From: Cytobacillus sp. S13-E01
Lineage (GTDB): Bacteria; Bacillota; Bacilli; Bacillales; Bacillaceae_L
Length of the DNA: 62,860 nucleotides
Direction of reading: 5' to 3'
NCBI RefSeq assembly: GCF_029193815.1
Contig: NZ_JARFVC010000021.1
Location: 1 to 62,860 of the forward strand
The position numbers and the translations under genes are program-made. The notes under the pieces were generated by a model, which saw nothing but the letters and a program-made list of their open reading frames with translations, made no database searches and was not told the DNA's origin. Each line of letters starts with the position of its first letter. Position 1 is the stretch's first letter. Shown one piece after another: positions 37,465 through 45,247 of the stretch.

Positions 37465-37918
37465 TAGTATCATCTCCCCCTTGCTCATCTGTAGCTGGAT
37501 GATCCTCAGGAATTTCCTCCCCATCTTCTTCCAACGCTTCATATTTTGATGGGCATTTTACTAACAATTCAGAAGCAATAAACACACCTTCAGAATTTAA
37601 TTCACCTTCGACAATCGCTTCCCACCCATCATTTAATGTGTCTGGTTTGACACCATCATATTGGATCGATACACGGTTTCCATTTTTACCTTCGAGTTCA
37701 AAGGATAGCAATATTGTTGATGGATCAAATTCAATCGATTCACCAACTATATTTCCACTTACTTTTATTCGTTCCCCAACTGCTTCCTCTTTCTTATCTT
37801 GTAATTCATCCACAGTCAGGTATAAAGTTGCCGCACTTCCAATGCTAGTATAGATAAGAGTACCTATAACTCCTACAAAAATTCCTAAAGCAATGATTAT
37901 TTTTGTTTTCTTTCCCAA
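37457..37918 (-). CDS. ccmE: CcmE, periplasm-side haem chaperone, CxxxY type
   Basis: 153 aa, single N-terminal signal anchor (about 6-26) followed by the OB-fold domain (VGERIKVSGNIVGESI, VSIQYDGVKPDTL, IVEGELNSEGVFIASELL). At the haem-binding position the sequence is KCPSKYE: Cys122 and Tyr126, i.e. CxxxY instead of the usual HxxxY. The tail is acidic. The start appears to be TTG with AGGTG upstream. First gene of the operon; a direct-repeat operator and TATAAT box lie about 120 bp upstream. Confidence 0.93.
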   Translation of the reverse strand: MGKKTKIIIALGIFVGVIGTLIYTSIGSAATLYLTVDELQDKKEEAVGERIKVSGNIVGESIEFDPSTILLSFELEGKNGNRVSIQYDGVKPDTLNDGWEAIVEGELNSEGVFIASELLVKCPSKYEALEEDGEEIPEDHPATDEQGGDDTNG

Positions 37919-37949
37919 TCAAACACACCTCATTTTCTTCATTAGTATA

Positions 37950-38010
37950 TAAGAAAAGCGCAGGGTACACCGGCCAGACAGTAAATAAAGGTAAAAATTT
38001 AAACTTTCTT
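37950..38010 (+). repeat. Intergenic repeat family, fragment G
   Basis: GAAAAGCGCAGGGTAC..CCGGCCAGAC and a tail TTTAAACTTTC resemble the two ends of the repeat unit with the middle missing. It lies in the ccmE 5' leader. Confidence 0.5.
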
Positions 38011-38034
38011 TTTCGTTTATACCCATCCTCTACG

Positions 38035-38067
38035 ATTATAGGCAGTAAATGTGAAGATTCTGTGATG
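38035..38067 (-). promoter_or_regulatory. Operator-promoter of the ccm operon (site 1)
   Basis: On the plus strand TGTGAAGATTCTGTGATG (38050-38067) holds two TGTGA half-sites 11 bp apart. The minus-strand -10 TATAAT is at 38035-38040, leaving exactly 9 bp. No good -35 hexamer exists, which fits activation by an OmpR-type regulator. Confidence 0.7.
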
Positions 38068-38120
38068 AAAACTACAAATTATCATTCCATTGTTTTCTTT
38101 TTGAAAAATGCTCATTATAA

Positions 38121-38147
38121 TACCCAGTCTCCTAATGAAACTGGGCA
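38121..38147 (-). terminator. Hairpin downstream of the SHOCT-like gene
   Basis: CCCAGT/ACTGGG stem (38123-38128 and 38140-38145) with a weak T-rich tail on the minus strand. Confidence 0.45.
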
Positions 38148-38161
38148 ATTATATACACGTA

Positions 38162-38317
38162 TTACTGATCTAAAACGGATTTTGTTTTTAGGTATTCTTC
38201 AATTGAGGTTTCACCTGTTGCTAATCGTACCTTTAACTGTTCGATTGGGTTTAGGCTAGGATTATTGGTATTTTTGTGCTGATTTTTATTTTTATCTGAC
38301 GAGCCACAACAACTCAT
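38162..38317 (-). CDS. Small SHOCT-like protein with N-terminal CC pair
   Basis: 51 aa from ATG 38317, with AAAGGAGGG upstream. It begins MSCCGSSDKNKNQHKN and ends with a short-helix motif PIEQLKVRLATGETSIEEYL typical of SHOCT domains. The CC pair plus His/Lys/Asn-rich linker could bind metal. It lies just before the ccm operon and has a variant of the shared operator upstream. Confidence 0.75.
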   Translation of the reverse strand: MSCCGSSDKNKNQHKNTNNPSLNPIEQLKVRLATGETSIEEYLKTKSVLDQ

Positions 38318-38361
38318 TAAAATCCCTCCTTTTGAAGTATACTTATATTTTGACATATAAT

Positions 38362-38379
38362 TTTGTGAAATCTGTGAAG
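38362..38379 (-). promoter_or_regulatory. Operator-like direct repeat upstream of the SHOCT-like gene (site 2)
   Basis: Plus-strand TTTGTGAAATCTGTGAAG aligns at 13 of 18 positions with the DUF2933 operator. No -10 box sits at the 9-bp distance seen elsewhere; TATAAG lies 14 bp away. Confidence 0.5.
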
Positions 38380-38609
38380 TTCATGAAAATAACTTGGTCA
38401 TTTTCCTAAATTAGAAATAGCTATTTAGCATCATATATTAAGGTAAAGAGTGGTTTCTCTACTCTTTATTTAAGAAAAGTGCAAGGCAATACACCAATCA
38501 TAAAGAATATGCGTTGCAAACTTTGTCAACCATCTGTGTATACTTTTACTATTTTTAAAAACCAAAAAAAGCGAAAGAAATCGCTCTCTCACTTACAAAA
38601 TTGTCATTT

Positions 38610-38855
38610 TTAAGCTTTTTTTAATTGAATAACATTTGAATCTTGACTCGGTTTATTTTTCAAACTTTCTAAATCTTGTGTTAATTTATGATTTTGCTCT
38701 ATTAAATCTGCCATCTTGATTTGTAAAGCTTGTAAATCAGTTTGTTGTGTTTGTGTTTGATGTCCCTTTGACTCTTTATTTCCTGTGAACATTCCTTTCA
38801 TACAGAATAACATCATAAGGGGACATGCAAGTAATAATAAAAGTGTCCAACTCAT
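38610..38855 (-). CDS. DUF2933-like small membrane protein, paralog 1
   Basis: 81 aa: one N-terminal transmembrane segment with LLLACPLMMLFCMKGMF (Cys and Met residues in the helix), a polar linker, and a coiled-coil-like tail (LQIKMADLIEQNHKLTQDLE). Close paralog of the 44.4-kb protein. Met/Cys in the membrane helix hints at copper handling, unproven. Shared operator and TATAAT upstream; a short hairpin with T-run follows. Confidence 0.75.
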   Translation of the reverse strand: MSWTLLLLLACPLMMLFCMKGMFTGNKESKGHQTQTQQTDLQALQIKMADLIEQNHKLTQDLESLKNKPSQDSNVIQLKKA

Positions 38856-38890
38856 ACTATTTAAAACCTCCTCGTTTGGTATTTAATTTT

Positions 38891-38923
38891 ATTATAGACA
38901 AGGAATTTGAGGAAAGTGTGAAG
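38891..38923 (-). promoter_or_regulatory. Operator-promoter of DUF2933-like paralog 1 (site 3)
   Basis: Plus-strand TTTGAGGAAAGTGTGAAG (38906-38923), half-sites 11 bp apart; -10 TATAAT on the minus strand at 38891-38896, 9 bp away. Confidence 0.75.
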
Positions 38924-39134
38924 AATTGAAATTTTATAATACCTTTACATTATTCAAAGGCTACATTCCAAAACTAATTCATGGCGACAATAAATCTCAT
39001 ATTTTTAATCGGATTCTGTCCGTTGTTTTTGTCTCTCATATACTGATTTTCTATAAATTATCCTATGTAATAATTTTTCACATAGGATGCATATATTTTA
39101 TAAATACCTAAGTATTGATAGGAATGATGAAAAA

Positions 39135-39572
39135 ATGGCTTTTAGTTTAGGGATTTTAGTTGTTGTATTATTAATTATCATATTATATATAGGGTTCATC
39201 AGTTTTTTAATCTTTCTTCTAAGCTTAATTCCAGTATTGAATATAACAATTGATAATTGGCTTTCTCTTTTTGCTTTTTCACTATGTATCATAGTATGGC
39301 TTATCCCCTATGTATTGATTAGTATATTTCAAAGTATTCCTATCAAAAATAAATTATTAAAAAGATTAACTAAAATAATTTCAGAACTATTAAGCACTTT
39401 TTTATTTACACTTTATGTACTGTTTTTAGACAAACATTTTATTAATTTATCGTTTTCAACTTTTGGAATAATATCAATTGTGATTTCTATTATATTTCTT
39501 ACTGTAATCATTAATGAAGCTGGAGAGAGACTAAAAAATAAAAAGAGAAACATAGTAAATCCATTTCTATAA
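39135..39572 (+). CDS. Four-helix membrane protein, unknown (possibly YrvL-like)
   Basis: 145 aa from ATG 39135 (AGGA about 10 nt upstream). Four hydrophobic segments (about 4-30, 40-65, 80-102, 108-128) and a basic tail GERLKNKKRN. The size and topology recall the YrvL family but I see no decisive motif. Very AT-rich relative to neighbours; it adjoins the Tn3-type fragment, so it may be acquired. Confidence 0.5.
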   Translation: MAFSLGILVVVLLIIILYIGFISFLIFLLSLIPVLNITIDNWLSLFAFSLCIIVWLIPYVLISIFQSIPIKNKLLKRLTKIISELLSTFLFTLYVLFLDKHFINLSFSTFGIISIVISIIFLTVIINEAGERLKNKKRNIVNPFL

Positions 39573-39724
39573 ACGACCGTTTTTGGTTATAGAAAAGATA
39601 TTCTCTAAAAATAATCAAAAACTACTAAAATACATAACCAAAAATATAACCAAAATCAAATTGCCAATATACCTATTTTAACCCCCTTTTTGGTCTAGTA
39701 AATGTACTAAGTAGGGGGGAATTT

Positions 39725-40045
39725 GTGTTGAAATTTGGATATGCACGGGTAAGCACACAAGATCAATCATTGTCATTACAGCTTGATGCTTTGAATCATT
39801 ATGAAGTGGATCAGATTTTTGATGAAAAAGAATCAGGAAAGAGAAAATCCCATCCTCAATTGGACGAGCTTCTTAAAGTTCTGCGTAAGGGAGATACAGT
39901 GGTTGTCTATAAATTAGATCGTATCAGTTGGAGTACCATACATTTAATTGAAATTATGGAACAGTTTGAAGCAAAAGGAATCCATTTCGTATCTATTCAA
40001 GATAAAATTGACACAACAACAGCTATGGGGCGATATGCCTTGGGA
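39725..40045 (+). pseudogene. Serine resolvase TnpR, 3'-truncated
   Basis: Starts GTG/TTG after a GGGGGG run. The catalytic core is present (FGYARVSTQDQSLSLQLDAL with Ser at about 10, and VVVYKLDRIS), up to TTAMGRYALGVL near residue 105. Then the sequence switches to transposase in another frame, so the helix-turn-helix domain is lost. Confidence 0.85.
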
Positions 40046-41250
40046 GTACTTCGTAAACTCTATAGAAGAGGCAAAACAATTGTCGCGTCCAATGGATTAC
40101 GATTACTTAGACTTACTAAAATTTCGCTTTAACTACTTACGTAAATATACCCCAACATTGTTAGAAGCATTAGAATTTAATTCTACAAAATCAGGTGAGC
40201 CAGTGATTCGTGCTATTGACACCGTTAAAGGGATGAACAGGCACAATAAACGAAAGGTTCCAGAAGGTGTTCCTTTGGACTTTGTTTCGAATCGTTGGCA
40301 AAAACATGTTTATGGTGGTGACGGGAATATTAATCGCCAATATTATGAGATGGCTGTTCTAACCGAGTTAAGAAATCTTGTACGCTCAGGTAACGTTTCT
40401 ATTAAAGGAAGTCGGCATCACCAAGATTTTTATAATTATTTAGTTACAAAAGAAACATGGGAGCAAAACAAGCCATTAATGACTTACCACACCTCTTTCT
40501 GTTGATGAATACTTAACAGGAAAAATGGAGGGATTACTTTATCGTCTTGAATGGATTAAAGCAAATATCACAGAATTAGATGGGGTTAATTTTGAAGACG
40601 GACGGCTGCATGTCCATCGTTTGGAGAAAAACGTTCCAGAAATAGCACGAGAATATAGTTTATCTCTATATCTACTAGTACCCCGTGTAAAGTTGACCGA
40701 TTTGCTTATGGAAGTAGCAAGTTGGACAGGATTCGATAAGCAGTTTCTTCATGCTCCCACGCTACATCCTCCAAAAGAGGAAGAAAAGCCAGCGATCATG
40801 GCAACCATTATGGCTATGGGAACAAACATTGGTCTTACTAAGATGACAGAAGCGACACAAGAAGTTTCTTACAGACAAATGTCCACAGCCTCACAGTGGC
40901 GTTTATATGAAGATGCCATGAATAAAGCCCAAGCTATTCTGGTGAATTTTCACCATAAGTTAAGTTTATCATCATACTGGGAAGACGTGACAACTTCTTC
41001 TTCAGATGGTATGCGTGTTCAAGTAGGAGTTTCATCTTTGCACGCTGATGCAAACCCCCATTATGGAACAGGAAAAGGCGCAACAATTTATCGATTTGTC
41101 AGTGATCAATTCTCTAGCTTTTATACAAAAGTGATTAACACAAACGCAAGAGATGCGGTTCATGTCATCGACGGATTGTTACATCATGAGACAGATTTGC
41201 ACATTGAGGAACATTATACAGACACAGCTGGTTATCAATACCTTTTATAA
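40041..41250 (+). pseudogene. Tn3-family transposase fragment, frameshifted
   Basis: Segment 1 (to about 40485) reads LRKYTPTLLEALEF, RKVPEGVPLDFVSNRW and RSGNVSIKGSRHH; segment 2 resumes one frame later after an extra base near 40485 (PLSVDEYLTGKMEG onward) and reaches LHHETDLHIEEHYTDTAGY with a catalytic Asp, then loses homology at about 41240. N- and C-terminal parts are gone. Confidence 0.85.
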
Positions 41251-41530
41251 AAAAATTGGAATTAAAGTGTGTTCTTTCATTGTAGACATGTATTTAAGGA
41301 ATGATTTAAAAATGACTAACGGTTTTAAGTCGGTAGCCATCATCCTCCATTAAAGCCCCCGATTGTGGAATATGATTTTCTATTGAATAGTATATTTGTA
41401 CTGCGAAGCAAAAGGTCCTGTTTAAATTACAGCCCTTGTTACACTAAAGGCATCCCGTTAACCATCCATGAAGCTTTGCTTCACTACAGAAAATGGAAGG
41501 GATGGATCATCCTGTCATGGTAGTAAACTG
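41251..41530. other. Gene-free stretch after the Tn3 fragment
   Basis: No gene recognised; contains ACCATCC..GGATGG-type short inverted repeats (about 41460-41510). Confidence 0.4.
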
Positions 41531-41533
41531 AAT

Positions 41534-41575
41534 TAAAAAACGGCAAGTATAAAAGTGTACCTAATATACTTGCCA
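41534..41575 (-). terminator. Terminator of the aspartic-protease pair
   Basis: Minus-strand GGCAAGTAT, loop, ATACTTGCC, then TTTTTTAATT. Confidence 0.9.
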
Positions 41576-41962
41576 TTAGCTATTTGACTGTAATGTTAAT
41601 TCGTCTATATTTATAACAGCTTTCAATTGTTGTAACAAGTCCAATCCAATGATACCATCCAAATCAAAACCATAATTCATTGCACCAATTTCTAAAGCAA
41701 AATCTTCAGTTTGCATATCCCCAATGCTTACTGCATCAACCATTTTTGAATACACAAACTCTGATCCTCCAACACCACTAATGCGATATATCATGTCATT
41801 TTCTTCTGCTACAATACCGATTGACTCTGCTAAATCTGTTGATACAACTGTACTTCCTGAGCCAGTATCAACTAAGACACGTTGCAAATGAAGCAATTGT
41901 CCGTTAAATGTTAGTTCCATATCCGTAAGTAATAATCCATCTTCAATAATTAGTTTTTTCAC
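41576..41962 (-). CDS. Retropepsin-like aspartic protease
   Basis: 128 aa single-domain aspartyl protease. The active site is VLVDTGSGSTVVS (DTGS), with the flap/hydrophobic region GIIGLDLLQQL near the C-terminus, as in retroviral-type proteases that act as dimers. Cytoplasmic, no signal. It starts one base from the stop of the 85-aa gene, forming a tight pair. Substrate unknown. Confidence 0.8.
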   Translation of the reverse strand: MKKLIIEDGLLLTDMELTFNGQLLHLQRVLVDTGSGSTVVSTDLAESIGIVAEENDMIYRISGVGGSEFVYSKMVDAVSIGDMQTEDFALEIGAMNYGFDLDGIIGLDLLQQLKAVINIDELTLQSNS

Positions 41963-42219
41963 TATCGCCTAACACCTACCCATTTTTTCTCAATGATATT
42001 AGGCTCCTTACGGCTAGTATGCAGAACATATAATTCCCGTCTAGGATCTTCTAGATGAATTTCTTGATATGCTTTCATAGCTTCTGGAGAATTAGAAAAC
42101 TTTTTCAAGGGAGCAATCTCATCTAAAATACGCTCACTTTTCTCATTTGTATGTGCTTGAATAGCTTCTATTAAAACCCACTGTTCTGGAAACGCTTGAC
42201 ACACATCTTCCCACTTCAT
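41962..42219 (-). CDS. Hypothetical protein paired with the aspartic protease
   Basis: 85 aa from ATG 42219, with GGAGGTGACTCAG directly upstream. Begins MKWEDVCQAFPEQWVLIEAI and has a central PLKKFSNSPEAMKAYQEIH. Not recognised beyond being the usual-looking partner in a two-gene unit. Its stop overlaps the protease start. Confidence 0.65.
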   Translation of the reverse strand: MKWEDVCQAFPEQWVLIEAIQAHTNEKSERILDEIAPLKKFSNSPEAMKAYQEIHLEDPRRELYVLHTSRKEPNIIEKKWVGVRR

Positions 42220-42291
42220 CTGAGTCACCTCCAAAATATTTACTTACATTGTATCATGATAAAGTAAAGATGTAATAACACAAATGAAAGG

Positions 42292-43710
42292 TCATTGTTT
42301 ATTAAAAGTTTCCACCTTCTCACGTTCATCCCCAACATACTCACGTCTAGTTTTATCTAAACCAAAGATACCACCAGTATGTAGTAAACCACTTGCTAAT
42401 TCTTTATATCTTTTTAATTTGGGTTCAATTAACTCAATGGAACGTAACCTTCCGGATTTTTTGTATACTTCAATATCAGCTTCCATTTTAAATATCTGTT
42501 CTTGATAATAGTCGAGAAAAGTTTTGTCAACGTGAAAACTTCGGCAGTTGTTTTTAATACATGGTGGTTCTAATGTCTGTTCAAGAAAATCACAATGAAG
42601 TTTTGGGCTTTTTACACAAGATCCATAATCTAAACGGATGGAGTCCATATTGTGACGTATCCACTCCAGTTCAACCCCATTTTCTTCAGCCTGTTGAGCT
42701 AAATCAGCGACAACAACTTCTCCATGAGTATCTAGTCTTACTGCGCCATTATCGCGAGCTTTTTCCCATTCATCACGGAGAGTCTGGTCATGAATTTGGG
42801 CATAGACTAATGTCATTTCAGGACTGGCATGTGCCATCAGTTTTTGAACATGAAGGATATTCATTCCGTTATTAATCAAATTAACACCGTAACGGTGTCC
42901 AAATGCATGATTTTTAAACCAATAAATTTCTCCATCCTTGTCCTTAATATTACATCTATTAGCTAGTTTATTAAGGTTTAGCTTAATGGAATCCTGCGAT
43001 ATGGGATTACCCATCCTTGTCCCTTTAAGTATTGGAAACAAATATTTCTTAGGGTTCGTGTCCAAAGTGGATCTCTTTTTTGTAAGCTCTTGCTGGGCTA
43101 AGACAACATTTGCAATTTCTTCTGAAATAGGAACTTTATGATTTTTATAACTCACTTTTCTTTGATTTCCAATAATCCACCAACCATCTTCTTGTTTCAC
43201 TAAGCAGTCAATTTTAAGTGATAAAACGTCACAAATTCGAAAACCTGTAGCTTCCATTAGATACAAAGATGGTTGAACTGTTGGTGACAACCATGGTGAT
43301 GACTTTTTCCGGTGTACAATTTCAACTGATTTTCCATTCTCTACAAGAAATGTTCGATATTCTGTTAGAAACTTTTCCTTCTGTATATCAATAATAGAAT
43401 CTAAATTAACATAGTATCGAGTGTTGAATTCTGTAAAAACTTTAAGACATGGAGAATAATGCATGAAAGCATAGGTAATCGAAATCCTTGTCTCCTGTAA
43501 TCCCTTATAAAAATAGTATTTTAGTTCATTTTTCAATCTAAGATTGTGTACCTTATCAAAAATCAATTTTCTATTCCAATCATAGTGTTTATCCAAGAAG
43601 GGACATTCTTGTACATTCCACACATCATTTGCCCAATATCCAAGTAATGGTTCATTTATCTGTTCCAAATGGTGGGGAAGGGGTTTAATTTCCAATTTGC
43701 TCTGTATCAT
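42292..43710 (-). CDS. Tn554 TnpB-type tyrosine recombinase, probably inactive
   Basis: 472 aa; Tn554 TnpB proteins are usually larger (about 630). The catalytic domain has FRICDVLSLK (first Arg), HAFGHRYGVNLINNG, and HASPEMTLVYAQ (His and nucleophile Tyr). In HxxR the arginine position is Gly (HAFG), so catalysis is doubtful, and the shift from VHRKKS to SPWLSP near residue 145 suggests an internal deletion. Starts inside the 3' end of the tnpA-like remnant, as in Tn554. Confidence 0.75.
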   Translation of the reverse strand: MIQSKLEIKPLPHHLEQINEPLLGYWANDVWNVQECPFLDKHYDWNRKLIFDKVHNLRLKNELKYYFYKGLQETRISITYAFMHYSPCLKVFTEFNTRYYVNLDSIIDIQKEKFLTEYRTFLVENGKSVEIVHRKKSSPWLSPTVQPSLYLMEATGFRICDVLSLKIDCLVKQEDGWWIIGNQRKVSYKNHKVPISEEIANVVLAQQELTKKRSTLDTNPKKYLFPILKGTRMGNPISQDSIKLNLNKLANRCNIKDKDGEIYWFKNHAFGHRYGVNLINNGMNILHVQKLMAHASPEMTLVYAQIHDQTLRDEWEKARDNGAVRLDTHGEVVVADLAQQAEENGVELEWIRHNMDSIRLDYGSCVKSPKLHCDFLEQTLEPPCIKNNCRSFHVDKTFLDYYQEQIFKMEADIEVYKKSGRLRSIELIEPKLKRYKELASGLLHTGGIFGLDKTRREYVGDEREKVETFNKQ

Positions 43711-44275
43711 TATTTATCTCTTCTTCCCATTTTTTTTTTGATTGAGCCTGTTCCCAGCTTCCACGTATGGTTTCATCAGATGCATGGATATAAGTCTGTA
43801 TGGTGGTTTGAACGTGTGCATGCCCTAATAACCTTTGTATAATGGCAATATCTACTCCCGTTGCATGTAATTCTGTGGCATATGTATGCCGAAGATATGT
43901 GGGGTAAAATCAATTCCTGTTTTTTTCTTCATCCGTTTAATTAATGAACGTACAGAACCATCAGTCATTGGTTTACCACGATTTGGTCCAGTTAATATGA
44001 TAAAAACATAATTGCTATCAATTTCGTAAGAATGATAGTCTATTAGATAATCTTGAAAAAGATTCATAGTCTCAATAGACACATAAACTTTTCGTTTTCT
44101 CCATCTGATGTTTTGGATTTCCTAACCGTAATAACGTTTTTACCTATATCAAAATCCTCTACCCACAGAGAAATGGCCTCTCCAATCCGTAATCCCCCTT
44201 CATATAATAAGCGGAATAATAATTCAACGTATATTGCCGCACGCATCATGGATCACTTGGATTTGATTTTTACTT
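43685..44275 (-). pseudogene. Tn554 TnpA-type tyrosine recombinase remnant
   Basis: Fragments in three frames: FRLLYEGGLRIGEAISLW (first Arg), NLFQDYLIDYHSY..MTDGSVRSLIKR, and RHTYATELHATGVDIAIIQ, LLGHAHVQTTIQTY (His, Tyr). Frameshifts lie near 44065-44080 and 43905. The N-terminal half is missing upstream of 44275. Confidence 0.85.
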
Positions 44276-44325
44276 AAAATTAAACTTACTACCGTTATGA
44301 TTCATTTTTTAAACTTAAGAACAAT

Positions 44326-44358
44326 AAAAGCGAAGGCAAATTGCTCCCTCGCTTAGAT
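44326..44358 (-). terminator. Terminator of DUF2933-like paralog 2
   Basis: Minus-strand AGCGAGG, loop, CCTTCGCT, then TTTTATTG. The paralog-1 gene has a similar but weaker AGCGA/TCGCT hairpin at about 38565-38590. Confidence 0.7.
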
Positions 44359-44359
44359 T

Positions 44360-44608
44360 TTAACTGTTTTGGGCTTTTTTTAGATTAATCACGTTTGAAA
44401 CTTCACTCTTTGGATTTTTAAGATTTTCCATTTCCTGTGACAATTTGTTATTTTGTTCCATTAAATCTGCCATTTTAAGTTGTAATGATTGCAAATCAGA
44501 TTGTTGCGTTAGATTTTCCTTAGATTCCTTTTTTCCTGAAAACATACCTTTCATACAGAATACCATCATAAGAGGACATGCTATCAATAACAAAAGTTCC
44601 CAACTCAC
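44360..44608 (-). CDS. DUF2933-like small membrane protein, paralog 2
   Basis: 82 aa from GTG 44608. Almost the same N-terminus as paralog 1 (MSWELLLLIACPLMMVFCMK against MSWTLLLLLACPLMMLFCMK) and a similar coiled tail (QLKMADLMEQNNKLSQEME). Both the promoter and terminator are also related, so the whole unit was duplicated. Function unknown; Met/Cys in the helix hints at metal. Confidence 0.75.
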   Translation of the reverse strand: MSWELLLLIACPLMMVFCMKGMFSGKKESKENLTQQSDLQSLQLKMADLMEQNNKLSQEMENLKNPKSEVSNVINLKKAQNS

Positions 44609-44639
44609 ACTCTACACCTCCTTTGTCCATATTCGTTTT

Positions 44640-44672
44640 AATATAGCCAAGGAATTTGTGGAAAGTGTGAAG
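44640..44672 (-). promoter_or_regulatory. Operator-promoter of DUF2933-like paralog 2 (site 4)
   Basis: Plus-strand TTTGTGGAAAGTGTGAAG (44655-44672); -10 TATATT on the minus strand at 44640-44645, 9 bp away. Confidence 0.75.
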
Positions 44673-44792
44673 AATCTAAAAAAACTTAATATTTAGATTT
44701 TTTGTATTTTTCAATAACCTAACCATTGGCTGAGCCACGTTTACTAAATAAACAACTAAGTATCGTTTATGCTAATGTTTTTAGTCCACAGG

Positions 44793-44825
44793 AAAAGCTC
44801 TTATCATATTGTAATAAGAGCTTTT
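44793..44825 (+). terminator. Orphan terminator-like hairpin
   Basis: AAAAGCTCTTAT and ATAAGAGCTTTT form a 12-bp stem followed by TTTTATTTT on the plus strand. No plus-strand gene ends before it. Confidence 0.6.
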
Positions 44826-44888
44826 ATTTTAAGATAATAGTAACGATTCTATTTTCTCACGGTTTAAAGATTAACTATTTATAGGGTA

Positions 44889-44945
44889 GGAAGAAATGCG
44901 CAGGGCGTCCGGAACTAGACACTAAAATTAGATTAATTTTTTTCT
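44889..44945 (+). repeat. Intergenic repeat family, fragment I
   Basis: GAAATGCGCAGGGCGTCCGG followed by AACTAGACACTAAAATTAG: both ends of the unit with the centre missing. Confidence 0.6.
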
Positions 44946-44961
44946 TATCCTAATAAATACA

Positions 44962-44995
44962 AACAAGGCATTGGACTTTTGCCAACGCCTTGTTC
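44962..44995. terminator. Terminator of the CC-repeat gene
   Basis: AACAAGGC.TTGG pairs with CCAA.GCCTTGTT; minus-strand tail TGTATTTATT. Confidence 0.7.
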
Positions 44996-45019
44996 CTTTT
45001 ACAACAATCCTCTTTTAAT

Positions 45020-45247
45020 TTAAAAGGTAGTAACAGAGCAACACCCTCTAATTTTATCTACTTCTTGGTGAATTTCTTCTTTTGATTCCGATTTTTCAAT
45101 ATTTGTACAGCAAGACTCAATTTCTCTCGCTCTTTCCGGTTCGATTGAACTGCAGCAACCTCTGATTTCATCTACTTCTTTTTGGATAGCTTCTTTTGAG
45201 TCAGCATTCTCAATGTTTGAACAGCATGCGTTGATTTTATCCCTCAC
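45020..45247 (-). CDS. Small cysteine-pair repeat protein, unknown
   Basis: 75 aa from GTG 45247 (AAGGAGGTGAGTAAT upstream; an earlier TTG would contain the Shine-Dalgarno). It is an internal duplication with a 38-residue period and four CC pairs at 8/9, 31/32, 46/47 and 69/70, e.g. KEVDEIRGCC and QEVDKIRGCC. The linkers are acidic and helical. No signal, so cytoplasmic. The vicinal cysteines could bind soft metals; I know no family for it. Confidence 0.7.
   Translation of the reverse strand: MRDKINACCSNIENADSKEAIQKEVDEIRGCCSSIEPERAREIESCCTNIEKSESKEEIHQEVDKIRGCCSVTTF

Larger units (their letters stand above)
39573..41250 (+). mobile_element. Degenerate Tn3-family transposon fragment
   Basis: A resolvase 5' part is joined directly to an internal part of a Tn3 transposase, with a frameshift and a truncated end. 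The 39573-39720 stretch holds AACCAAAAATATAACCAAAAT-type repeats that could be the old resolution site. No 38-bp terminal repeats were recognised. Confidence 0.75.

Noticed and set aside
42561-42875. 104-codon plus-strand frame
   Set aside because: Antisense to the TnpB-type recombinase gene.
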